Source: Sipunculus nudus (taxonomy: Eukaryota > Annelida > Sipuncula > Golfingiida > Sipunculidae). Taken from it: a stretch of DNA of 64,000 nt. The translations under genes were made by a program, and so were the position numbers. The stretch spans positions 49,107,676 to 49,171,675 of the forward strand of contig CM049311.1 of assembly GCA_026874595.1 (NCBI GenBank), written 5' to 3'. The notes below the pieces were generated by a model. The model was not told the origin of the DNA. It saw nothing but the letters and a program-made list of their open reading frames with translations, and made no database searches. Below are positions 48,112 to 59,685 of this stretch, piece after piece. Positions within the stretch are counted from its first letter, which is position 1, and each line of letters begins with the position of its first letter.

Positions 48112-49898
48112 CACCATTTGTTACACATCCCATCATGTTCCATCTATAATATTGATCAAGGTAACTGTTACAGTGGCATTCATCTTGGAAGGACTACCAT
48201 GAAAAAGTGGTTTGTGGACCATTAATTAATTAGCGAATCCATTAATTGTCTTTATCCTGAATTTATTTGATTTTAAGGCAGCCACAAATGTATAATAACT
48301 GTTCTGTTTCTTTCATCTTACACATTTAAAGTATATTATTAAAGTGATATGAAAGCACTAAAAATTATTTGTTGTGAAAAGGTTTTGAAGGTTTTGCAAA
48401 ATACTTCCAGTGGCAATTGATAACTTATGTAACTATAAACTCATTCAGGGTTCAAATTTACATCAAAATTCTTGAAAATCCTTTAAAAGTTTTAAATAAT
48501 TTTCAAGGAATTGAAAGTGCTGAATCTAGCTAATTTTGAAAATTCCCTTGAAAATACCTAGAATTCCACTCAGAGGGGTGGATATGGCATATTACCAGAA
48601 AGGAGCAAAGGCAACTTCAGCTTAAATATTAGCAAAGATTTACACTATAGAAGTATTGAATAATTGGAAGGATGTATAAATGAGCTAGACAGCTAGTTTA
48701 AAAAAACACTTCGAAAATACAAAATTAATCCTTGAAAAACCTTTAGAATGACCTTGAAAATTGAAAATAAACTGGGGTGACCCTGCATGTTATATTAAGT
48801 ATCATATATGAAATATTCGAGGTGTTCAGCAGCTGTTTTGGACTGTAATTCAAGTTTGCTATTTTGGTCCATGATAGTGTTTTTTTTTGTTGCCTCTGCT
48901 TTTATCATTTATTCTTGGCTAGTAGCCATTGTCCTTGTAAAAGTGGTAGCTAATGTATATATGTTATGTGTGACTTGAGGCAATTAACATCTCTAGCAAA
49001 ACCCCTTCCTTTAAATTCAATCCAAAAAATTGTTTTAAAAGTTGTATTACCAGCCTACTATGTGCATCATTTTAATTCTGGTTCAGTTTCCATATTTTTA
49101 GCGAACCTGTGAGCTTATGCGATGGTGTGGCGTCGTACATTGTGTGTCGTGCGTCATGGGTCATCTGTATGTTAACCATAGCTATCTCAAAAACGGCAGA
49201 AGCTAGCATCACCAAATTTTTTGCAAATAATATGTCATCTGAAAAACTCTATCAGATTTTGTTTATTTTTTTTCTAACAGCATTTTCTTAGATTTTATAG
49301 GGTAAAAGCTAAAAAGGCTTTAAAAATCTTCTTCTCCGAAACTGTCCAGCCAAATTGTCCAATATTTCACAGAAATGATCCCTGGAACAATCTCTCTCAA
49401 ATTTGTTTGAATGGTTCCAGTTCGGAGATTTTTGGCCGAGGTACAGGAGTTTGAACTTAGTCAGCTGTCCAAAAAAGCACACTAAAATTAAAATCTCAGA
49501 AACAGCTAGAGCTATAATCACCAAATTTTATACCAATGTTTGTCACGTATGTCATATCTGAAATTGAGCTATTGGTGGCACCACCTACATTGATGTGTTT
49601 TTTTACAAGTGAAAATGTAATTTTAAACTCTTCTAGCTTATACACTGATATATGATGAAACTGTTAAGCTGATTGGTTTAAACTTTACTAGAATTATTTT
49701 GTGGTAGGGTTCTGACAGTTTTATAAGAATAGATTGTGTAAATATAGCTTTAAAAAAGCATTGTAGCCAATTGAAAAAGGCTTTGTGTTTGAAAACAGAT
49801 TTGACAACATGCTGAGTTTCAGCAGCCAAGTCAAGAGGTCACTCAGTACAACCAGGTGGGGTCCAGACATCACGGCAACTGACCTGGCTCTGGCCTGT

Positions 49899-49940
49899 GT
49901 CTAGACATCTAGACACATTGTCTAGACACAGTGTCTAGAT
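49899..49940. promoter_or_regulatory. Cluster of GTCTAGAC palindromes inside family B copy 3
   Basis: Exact GTCTAGAC at 49899-49906 and 49920-49927 plus two one-mismatch versions lie in 42 bp. The arrangement differs in detail from copy 2 but keeps two perfect and two imperfect sites. Confidence 0.4.
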
Positions 49941-50012
49941 GCAGAATTCCCAAATTATTTGAACTTTATCTTTCAAATGTTTGAAAAAACTTGGTTTGCA
50001 TTTTAAGTGAAT

Positions 50013-51074
50013 CGGGTTTATCATCAGGTCACGTGAACTGCTGCGCCCTCATTTTTGGTTGACCTCTGACCTTTCCTCGCTGCCTAGCATCCATTTGTGC
50101 ATCTGTTTCCACACATAAACCCACATATCTCAAGAACCGCTTGACAAATCAGGCTATAAATTTTGCACAAATGTAGTCCTTTGATAGCTTTATAACATAT
50201 ACTAAAATGGTGGCGCCACCTGCAACCATTTTTGCACAGCGTCCATCTGTTCATCTGCCTAGCAAGATATCACTCATATCTCAGCAGTAGTTTGACTTTT
50301 CCACCTGAAATTTTGCAGGTTTATACATCCTGGACAGCTTTCTCGATTTTATGACAGCTGGTGGCACCACCTACATTCACGTTTACCCTGCAGACATCCA
50401 AGCTCATATCTCGGGAACCGTTTGACTGATTGGGCCAAAATTTGCATGTGTATAGATCTCACATAGCTCTTTATTATAGGCAAAACTGGTGGCACCACCT
50501 GCAACCATTTATGCACAGCATCCATCTGTTCATCTGCCTTGGGATAAAATCACTCATATCTCAGCAGTGGTTTTACATATCTGCCTTAAATTTTGCAGGT
50601 TTATACATCTTGGATAGCTTTTTGGATTTTGTGGCAGGTGGGGCCACCAACATTTATGTATATGCTGTAGACATTCAGGCTTATATCTTAGGACTGGTTT
50701 GACATATCCCCCTGAAATTTTGCATGTCTATAGATCTTACATAGCTCTTAATCATACACAAAATTGGTTTTGCCACCTGCCCCCATTTTTGCACAGCGTT
50801 CTTCTGTTTGTCGGCTGTGGGATAAAATTACTCATATACAAGAAGTGGTTTAACTTATCTGCCTAAAATTTCGCATATGTATACAACTTGAACAGCTTTC
50901 TGGATTTTTTGGTAGGTGGCGCAACCTACATACACATTTTAACTGCAGACATCCAGGCTATTATGCAACACAACTCACTCTATTTCCCCTTGTCACTCAA
51001 TTCATGCCTCACTTCACCCGTCCCACTGATTTTGGCGGATACATGTAGTCGCTTGTTGACTACCCGTATTCTAG
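50013..51074 (+). mobile_element. Repeat family C copy 6, 5'-truncated, nested in B copy 3
   Basis: It begins within the GGTCACGTGAACTGCTGCGC part of family C and lacks the 5' palindrome. Modules carry GGTGGCGCCACC (50209), GGTGGCACCACC (50360, 50488) and a decayed box (50636). TTTTGGCGGATAC near 51024-51040 is the exact inverse of the family C 5' end GTATCCGCCAAAA. The end is CCCGTATTCTAG (CTAG 51071-51074). Confidence 0.75.
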
Positions 51075-52960
51075 TTTTTGTGTTGTGTGCACCCAGGCCA
51101 GAATTTCAGCAGTGATGTTTGTTTAATTGTTTCTTGTTCTAAGTGTTTAGTACTTGCATAGTTCATATACATGGTAATGTCACCATAACTAATCTCCCTC
51201 TCTTTGTCTTGGCCAAACTTGTCCATTCATCCCATAACTGCACTTCAAACCGCCCCTCTTCATATGATATTTTCTCAGAACACCAATGAGGCGGATATGA
51301 CTTTCTGCCATCTTTTACACTGCTGGCACACTTCTCTTTCTTTTAATTATCTTGTCTCTCAACCACACTCTGCTACCATGAAATATTCACTCTGATTTTT
51401 AACAGTCTTTATTTGTATTAGATCACTTTATTCACTTTAATCAAAAGTTCTTGAAATGTAATGGTCCAGCATTGAAGCATTATACCTGGTGTAATCTCAT
51501 TGCACAGGTGTGCATTAGGCCTGTAGGCCTTGTTATTAATATAAATTGAAACAAAATTTTAAATTTAATACAAAGAAATTATATTTCATTAAAAACTTCT
51601 TGTATTCACATTAAAATTCCATTTAATTGATTAAATTTTTTGTACATTAAAAGTAACCAATGATTTATCACATCAGCTGACGAAGTGTCATAGACTGCCT
51701 TATCACAAAAAAATATTAAATTGCATAATTCATGTGAGCATATAGAATGGTATCAGGAAAGTGTATTTATACTTTCTCATCCCATCAATGACGAGCTAGT
51801 TTGACCTATTGCTGTGCTGTTCTGTGACTCATCTGGTACAGGGAGCTCACCTCGGTGCACTGACTCTTGATGAAAACCCACAGTCATTTAACACTGATTT
51901 ATTCGTGAGGTGCCTGCAGATCTGAGCATTATGTTTTAAAGAAAGCTGCCTCTGTTGCACTGGGTCCTTAAAGTAAGGTTGTCATCCTTGTATGATCAAA
52001 TGTCCAGCACTGACTGCATGTCATTGACAGTGTACAGACAGTCAGTTCTTCAATGATGCTCACCAGAAACCAAGTCTGACTGGGTGACAGGCTTTTTCTT
52101 GTGGTTACAGATTCCCTTAATGTGATGAGATCTATCTCGGGCCAGTTGTGATTTGATGTGAATTCTGTGTAAACCACCCAGTAAGATTTGTTTGATTCAG
52201 CCATGGCAATCGTCTTGCATCTGACGTCAGCACGTGTGAAGGGCTGGGCATGCTCGGGGAGTTACAAAATATCTCTCGGGTGTATTTGTGGCAGCATCTT
52301 CTATATATAGTCACATATTAATGGCAGTAGAGTTATTTCTGTTTTCAGTATCCAGGGGACTTTCCAAATATAGCTGGAACCATCAGTTAAAAGATATTGA
52401 ATGTACACTGCTGCTGGATCGCGTTATGTATAGATTGTATGCAGAAAGAAATGCTCATGTCCATGTGTAATTAAAGTGAGAGCTGAAGCTGACAGCCGAA
52501 AGACATGAAATGTACCACAGCAAGAACCCTTTGAATATTTTTCTCATGTAGAAAAGTTATTTTTTCAGTGCACGTGATATATATATATATATTTTTTTCA
52601 TGTTCTTTGCCTTAACCAGTAAAGCATGTTCCCTCAGGGGGTTACCTTTTTGAATGGTGAGGCACTGCATATGCTGTGCCTCATATTGTATTAATATATA
52701 ATTTAATGTGTCCTTAGGATTTTATTTATACTAATATAGAGGCCTCCTAAATCACTCTTCTTAAGTTTAAAAGAGTCACTCTTTTTTGAGGATTTTCTGA
52801 AAATGACATCAATTACAAGCCCCCTTTTATTACGAGTACTCTTTTTCTTCTCCTTTTTCCAGTGAAAGAATCCTGATATATAATATTATTCTCAACTGCT
52901 TTAACAGTCAAGTTAAAGAAGAATGGGACATTTAGTAATTTTTATGTGTGCAAATTTTCA

Positions 52961-53165
52961 GCCTGGACAGATCTAGTGATAAAACACTTGGTTCTCTCCG
53001 CTGGCAGCCCAGCTCGGTTTGTTCCCCAGCATTACTATGAGGGTGGGTTGTAGTGTCCCATCCAAGGCTGGTGGTTTTCTCTGTGATCTCCGGTTTCCTC
53101 CACCTCCATATTCAGTGCCATTGGCGGATAAAAAAATTCAAGGACATGGGGGGAGCTTACACTGG
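52961..53165 (+). mobile_element. tRNA-derived SINE copy 2 (decayed)
   Basis: It aligns with the copy at 61256-61497 through phrases such as CCATCCAAGGCTGGTGG and CTCCGGTTTCCTC. The A and B boxes are recognisable but decayed (GGTTTGTTCCC). A (TA)n run at about 53206-53237 follows. Confidence 0.6.
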
Positions 53166-53202
53166 GTTGGTAATTGATGCTTGATATTAAGATATTTTAT
53201 AA

Positions 53203-53245
<43 letters not shown>

Positions 53246-53350
53246 ATTACTATTTAATATCGGTTCAACCAATGAAAAATATAGATAGTATCTTTTTCAT
53301 TTCAAGTGTATGAATAAAATTTATAGCCATGTTTTTTTGTTTTATTTTAG

Positions 53351-53380
53351 GTCAAGTTAATTCCTGGTACACAAGAGAAG
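53351..53380 (+). CDS. Candidate 30-nt DGK microexon
   Basis: Thirty nucleotides in phase 0 code VKLIPGTQEK. They lie between a strong acceptor (T-rich tract then TTTATTTTAG) and donor GTATGT at 53381. The frame is open and the length keeps phase with the preceding exon. The residues are not recognisable as any DGK domain. They would fall in the linker between C1 domain 1 and C1 domain 2, where an optional insert could be tolerated. A chance acceptor-donor pair is a real alternative. Confidence 0.3.
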
Positions 53381-53569
53381 GTATGTCCCCCTCCCATATT
53401 AAGAAAATTTTTAAATGAGCAATGTAATGCAGACATTTGAGGCACCTTTCACAAAAAATGGTGATTTCTCTGTTCCTCAACTTTTCTGTACTATTCTCTT
53501 AAATGTCTTTGCATAACTTAATCAAACTTTATTGGGTTGTCGAATACCTTTCTTATTTTGGGGGATGGG

Positions 53570-54124
53570 TACACTCCTAAAGCAGCTTTAACACCAGCTC
53601 AATTATTTGCTACACTACCAGCTGCATTAAACCACGGTTGCTGCTCAGGTTTGGCTACCAGAGGGGTGCTGTCTCTGTGGAATTCCCCCAGTGTAATGTT
53701 TCACCAATCACATTGCAGATATCACCAGCACAATCTGAAGTTCTTTGAGGTATCGCGGTCACTTTGCACTGCTATTGAAAGCGCTTGGTAGCACAGGCTT
53801 TTTCCACCCCGTTGGAATACACAATGCAATTCTCAACTTTCAAAACAGTCTCTATATTGACTTGCTGGTGTGGCTTGAGGTCATTTATCCCCTATTTTCT
53901 GCATATTTCCTTTTTCGCAGTGCTACATAAGTTTGCTGTGGGCACAGCCAGTCAGATTTCTTCTTCCTGTTCTGGAGATTTGTTTTTATGCAGAGCCAAT
54001 CAGATTTTACATTATCAAGCACAAACTGACTGGGTGTTGCCAAACCTGAAGAATCCTGCTATTTCTCACAGCGTGTGAGTGGAAGCTAGGTCACCAGGAG
54101 GTCACACGCTGTGTTCAGAGAGTA
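53570..54124 (+). mobile_element. MITE copy 2 (opposite orientation to 43846-44430)
   Basis: This is the reverse complement of the 43846-44430 body: it shares GCTCAATTATTTGCTACACT, GGTTTGGCTACC and GTCACCAGGAGGTCAC. The termini are decayed (TACACTCC left; GAGAGTA right), and flanking GGGGATGGG and GGGGGAGGG may be an eroded 9-bp duplication in G-rich sequence. The 84-97 codon ORFs on this strand are not related to known proteins. Confidence 0.65.
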
Positions 54125-55770
54125 GGGGGGAGGGTTCCTTATATAATTAATTGGTGTTATGACCCAGCTGAGTGTAACAACAGATAGACTCCCTCAATTT
54201 GTCAGTATAGAAACATTTGGATGCTGTATATCTTAATCACATAGCTGTTCATTAATATCCTCAACTTATGAATCTGAAAGTAATAAACTTTTGATAACTT
54301 TAATTTCTGGGAATCAAAACGGTATCTGCAAAAAAAATGAAAATTAATTATGAATCTAACTAGGAAAAGTAATAGATTAAATAAGAGATGTAATAGCTGA
54401 ATTGAGGGGGGGGGAGGCAAAATGCGGGCTGCGTGCCATGCAGAGTGACTCGTAATAGTTTTATAGTATATTTATAATCCATGTAAAATAAATAAAGTTT
54501 ATGAATAAAGTTTATATATATATAAACACATTTGTAGTATGTGTGGCACACCTTTATTCAGTCTGTGATGAAAAATGGGGAATAGACACTAATTTTACTT
54601 TATTTCAAAGACATGTATTTTTTTCCAGAGCACTTTTTCTTTTTTCTGGTCATGATATAAGCAAACCACATACATGGAGTGTGGCCAAAGATATTTAAGT
54701 TGAAAGACATGGGAGAGTTAAATTACCTGCAAAGTATTTTCTGTACAAAGCAAGATCCTCATATAGTTAAAACATAGATAAACTCTAATAACAATTGATA
54801 ACTGTATATCAGGATGAAATTGTAGCTCAGAAACCACAAGGAACAGTTTGGATGTGCCCTGAAACTCTGTCACCAGTTACACTAGCTGTTGTGAAAAAGC
54901 TCAACTCAATTTGCTCTTGGTCTGGGACAGGGAATGATCTCATTTTGATTGGCCTTTATATTGATCCCATGGTGATAATTATGTAGTAGTTAGTTTTTGC
55001 TCATCTGTAATCTCTTGATACAGCACAACTTCAGATGCATAAGTCTGTTTGTCACATCTGTCATCGTTCCATGGTTCCTCTCTCCTCTGTATCCTTCAAT
55101 GATAATTGAGCCAAGTTTGGCATACTGGTAGGTTTTTATAGTCACCACCCACCAGTATTTTTTTTCAGTGCTTTAGCCTACATTTTTAATGTTTAGGCCT
55201 ACAATATTTTTTTTTCTATAACTCAAGGCAAAATTTGAGATGGGGGGAAAACCTACTTTGATATTGTTTTATATAACCATTATATAACCTCAAGTGTCGG
55301 ATACATTTCTTGCAATCTAAATTTATTATTAACTTATCAGCTATACACATATTACATAAAATATTCTAAAATATTTCAATTTTGCAAGCTCAAGAGACTT
55401 GTTTTTGTCTGGAGCAGTTACAGTGGCCCACTCTTACATCAATAACAATTCAAGTCTGATTTCTGTATTCTGGCTGTGTTTCTCAAGAACCTGAATTTTT
55501 CACATAATAAATGGCAGCAATCATGTCTACAAGAGATGCTATTATATTTTGATAGATATATTACCTTTCCCAGTCTTGAATATTTTGACCTTGTCAGTGC
55601 TCCATCTACTTAATTCTACACCTTTTGTTATATATATCTGCATTTCCCACAATAGATCTTCCTTTATTTTGAGAGTCATCCAATAACATACCAGTTGTGA
55701 ATAGAAAAGGATTCAATATGTCTGAAACTATAACAGCTGCTCTATATGATGACCATGTTCTCTGCATATA

Positions 55771-56569
55771 CAGTCGAGCCCACTTTGTGTCATATCAGTT
55801 AATAGAAAATCCCGTTTATTGTCACATAAATCTGAAATCCCAAACCATTTACTATATAAACAATGGTAAATCTGACTGCTTAATATCATGGAATATTGTC
55901 ATAATCCCATGTATTGTCATGCTTGGAACCTTTGGCCGTGATACCAGTTCACAGTTAATATCACATCAAACGCCGACATGGCGATCAACGAGGCCAAGAG
56001 CCTGCAACTGGTCAGGCGTATTGAAGGATCACATCTCCCACCTGTGCGCGGCAGGCAAGCGTAGTGAAGCATGCGGGTCACTCCCCATTACTTAGCTAAT
56101 TAACATCTTAAGATACTAGGTTATTAAGATCATTGCGTTTACTAGGGCGATGTTTTAATAAGACATCCATAAAATCAGGCGCAAAAGTCAGGAAAGAATT
56201 ATCAAGTAAAACAGTTTTCCTATGCATAATATTATAACTGCGAGGCATATTTCCAGACATTTGACCTCATGACCAAGACGATACGTCTTTTTCTTTTGGC
56301 AAGTTGGATTTTGGTCAGTTATTGCGGCATGTGGCACAAAACTTAAAGGAAATAAGGTGTGCATAAACGTAATTTGATATGCCGTTGTGCAATAAAAATA
56401 TTCATAAACGCTTTCCATTTATATGATGATTTATTTAATGTCATTTAAGACATAACGCTTCTTCTATGACTCAAAAGGACATTGATGTTGAAGCCCGCAT
56501 AATATTATATCCCGGTTATTATTAAAGTTAAGCATGCACCACCGACATGACAATAAGTGGGCTTGACTG
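55771..56569. mobile_element. TA-flanked TIR element (Tc1/mariner-pogo-like MITE, 799 bp)
   Basis: It begins CAGTCGAGCCCACTTTGTGT. It ends with GACAATAAGTGGGCTTGACTG, whose inverse begins CAGTCAAGCCCACTTATTGT. It is flanked by TA (55769-55770, 56570-56571). The interior is more CpG-rich than the intron around it. The 132-codon ORF 55697-56095 starts outside and is not a transposase. Confidence 0.75.
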
Positions 56570-57040
56570 TATATATACTCCTTGTTAACTGTATTTTAAA
56601 ATAGCTAGCTTTATTAGTTATACTAAACACAATAGAATATTAGTGAGCAGTTTATTGTCCCACCAGTTTGATTATGAATATTGTTGCCATCATATTTCTT
56701 TATTGAAATCTCATATAAATACTCAAAATGACTAGAAATATGTGCTAGCATATAGAACTTGATCTTTGTTCATGGTCCCCTTGATATCAGGGTTCTCAGG
56801 AGACCCCTGTGCCATTGAGACCCCATTTAACTAGGGGGTATGATCGAACTTGCTTCCAGGTGTTAAGAGTGTAGTGTAATTTTCAACAAAATATACTTTA
56901 CTCTAAAATGGAAAAAAGTTCCATTGCCAATACAGGCCTTTTACTCTATTCAAAATTACATGTGTCTGTATGTTTTTAGTCATGGTGCTAGCCATCTAAT
57001 ATTTATGAGGTGAAAGCATGAAAAAGAAAATAGTATTTTT

Positions 57041-59685
57041 AGCTCAGCTGACTATAAGTCATCTGAGCTATAGTCGTGGTCCATTGTCCGTCGTCCGTCC
57101 GTCTGTCCGTCCGTCCGTCCGTCTGTCCGTCCGTCCGTCCGTCCGTCCGTAGATGTGGCACGTTTTGAAACCGTAAGACCTAGGAATCCAAAATTCAGCA
57201 TAATGTTAGATGTCCCCAAGATCTCCTACCAAGCCGAAAACTGGGTCTTCGCGACTTCGTTTCTTTGAGAAATTAAGGAAAAACCTCAATTTTTTATTAA
57301 AAACCTATTTTCACACTTCAGGACTGCCTAATATCAAAACCACTCATCTGTTTTTCCTCATATTTACCATAAATATTCCTCTATATAGTTCCTATGTACA
57401 TGCCAGAAATTATGTCTGTATTATTTAATTTAAAAAAGTTATGGGCCCAAACATAATGCATTTTGTAAAAAATCAGGAAAGATATTTGATCACTTAACAC
57501 AAAAAATGTTAAAGCTATGGACATCTTTTCCAGTAATATAACTTTAATTAATCAAAATTAAATTGTATATCCAAAATTAGATGAAAATCTTTTAAATTTT
57601 TTAAAAAATTAATAAAAATAAAAAATTGGTACCTTAAATTTTGCCCAACTTTGACCATGGCACGTTTTTTTCCTGTAAGTACTGTGGATTTAATTTTCAC
57701 AGCATGTTTTTGTTAGCATTTAAACTGTTAACACCAAAAATTTGAAACCAGTTGATCAAAAACTGTAGATTTTAATCAAGTTTTCAAGCACCATGTAACA
57801 TATTGTTTACATCAAGCTAGTGTTATGCAGTTTGCAAGAGCTCAGCTCCCCAGCTTCAGCTCTAAGTTCCTTAAATTCGGCATACAGTTAGATGTCTCCA
57901 AAATCCCCTACCATGCCAAGAACTTGGTCACTAGGACTTAATACCTTCGAGATATTAATGAAAAACTTCATTTTTCCATTAAAAACCCATTGTTACACTT
58001 CAAGACTGCCTAATATCAAAACCACTGATCTGACTTTAATCATGAATAATATACATATTTTTCATTCTCTATGCACATGCCAGAATGATGTCAGTATTGC
58101 GTAATTGTTTTAAGTTATGGGCCCAAACATAATGCACTTTGTAAAAAATCAAGAAATATATTTACTCCCTTAACAAGGGCATTGCTGAAGCTAGAGATTT
58201 TTTGTCAGGGATGTAACATTATTTAATCAAGATTCAATTGAATACCCAAAATTAGTTCTGAATTTTTAAAATTTTATAAGTTATGAGAATAAATATAAAA
58301 TTAGTACCTTAAATTTTGCCCAACTGTGACCATGGCACGTTTGTTTCCCGTGAGCACTGTTGATATAATTTTCATATCATGCACACATAAGAATTTCAGC
58401 TTTTTAGTTTAGAAAGCTGAAAGAAATTGGCCAAAAATTGTAGCTTTTATTAATGTTTTTTATGAGACCCTGTCAGACTTTGGCTCTCTCCAGCCCCTCT
58501 TGAGTCACCTGTATGTTGACCTTGTTGACCTTTCATCAAATTATGCACGCTTGAGGTGAGGCATACACGGAATCCAGGCAGCTTATGGCCAGCCACAGTT
58601 GATCTAGGTGTCCAACCCAACTCATCTAGTAGTTTTAACCAACAACATAACAATAAACAAATTAATAAATTTTTATTGGTTTTTAATATCAAATTAAAGA
58701 AAAATAGAAAAGGAATTTGATAGTTTATAATAACAGGAAATTAACTTGCAGTTACTGATGATATAAGAATCTTGTATCGATGGGTAGAATGTCACATATT
58801 CCAAATAACACCATGCAGTCACCTATGGCATTTTTCAGTGCAATTTTAATGATAAAGAAGTAAATCATATTATTCATTACTAATCATTAGGGATCATATG
58901 AAGGAAATTAATGATAGACAAAGATGCAGTTGATAATATTAATCTAGATTCCTACTGTGTCTAGTGTGTACATTGATGTGAAATTAGTCCAAAATGAATT
59001 TTTTACAGTTATTTTTTAATATAAATAAAAGCCATAAAACCAGGTACTTATGATCATTATTTAAATGTGTGAATTTTGTATATTCTAGATTCTCAATATC
59101 ATTGTTTGGTGAAAACTGAATAAATACCAGACATGGTGCAAATACTTTGTAATTGTATTTAAATACGAATATGATTATGTACTCCTTTATAAAATTTCTT
59201 GCATAAAGAATGGGAATTCAGGTAAAAATGAAAGTATATGAATACTCGTGCCAATACTTTCAAAATGTATTCATGAATGCATTCATGAATATTTTCTTTA
59301 ATATTATTTTAATAATCATATCAGTTATATTTCATTTTAAAAAATCATATGATTCTCTTATTATTTTTAATAAAAATTATATTTGGGACAATATTTGTAA
59401 TTTTTTTAAATAAATAGTTAAACTCTTATATTATATGTTCTGCTTATAAGTTATATGGCCAAGTCAAAATTTGTGTGACAATAGTACTCCATTTGTTAAT
59501 AAAATAAATGAAATCAATCCTCTTCCCTGTCTCCAAAGGTACTATCAAAATCTTACATAAGCTAAACAACAACAATTCATAATACAGCTTATAATACCAC
59601 ACAAAACCAGCATGTGCCTCATTTCTAAATAATATTTTTTTATCATATATAACAGCTGAGCGTCGTGACCCATAGGTCCCTTGTT
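57041..59685 (+). mobile_element. Repeat family A copy, near-twin of 32216-34824
   Basis: The 5' palindrome follows TTTTT. The GTCC/GTCT tract (57086-57149) is about twice as long as in the twin. Two related units follow (from about 57190 and 57855), then the same 3' part with ATTCATGAATGCATTCATGAA. The 3' terminus is CAGCTGAGC (59653-59661), hairpin GACCCATAGGTC and CCTTGTT. Differences from the twin are single bases and short indels, for example about 10 bp near 57800 absent from the other copy. Confidence 0.85.

Larger units (their letters stand above)
49100..51534 (+). mobile_element. Repeat family B copy 3 with nested family C
   Basis: The 5' end AGCGAACCTGTGAGCTTATG follows TTTTT. The first module (to about 50005) aligns with 9025-9977, including the GTCTAGAC cluster. 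The duplicated B start (AAGTGAATCGGG) is cut at once by family C sequence (50013-51074). B resumes with TGTGTGCACCCAGGCCAGAA, which matches 5503-5530 of copy 1. The 3' end is CACAGGTGTGC, then TTAGGCCTGTAGGCCTTGTT (51515-51534). Confidence 0.75.
35749..53350 (+). other. Intron 3 of the DGK gene (17.6 kb, or longer if the microexon is not real)
   Basis: The intron holds family E with a LINE, three family C insertions, family B copy 3 and a SINE. The stretches 35749-36270, 38255-39895, 41643-43145, 45168-45894, 46084-47289, 48112-49099 and 51535-52960 have no recognised feature beyond homopolymer runs. The area 48460-48780 repeats CTTGAAAATTCCTTGAAAA-like words loosely. Confidence 0.7.

Noticed and set aside
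54795-54986. Plus ORF with the string SGTGNDL, like the GTGNDLAR motif of the DGK catalytic domain
   Set aside because: The residues around it do not match the catalytic domain. There is no suitable splice context, and the second C1 domain and GGDG region that must come first are absent. Probably chance; a profile search of this ORF would settle it.
55697-56095. 132-codon plus ORF
   Set aside because: It starts outside and runs into a TIR element, has no domain, and its second half reads GC-rich transposon interior.
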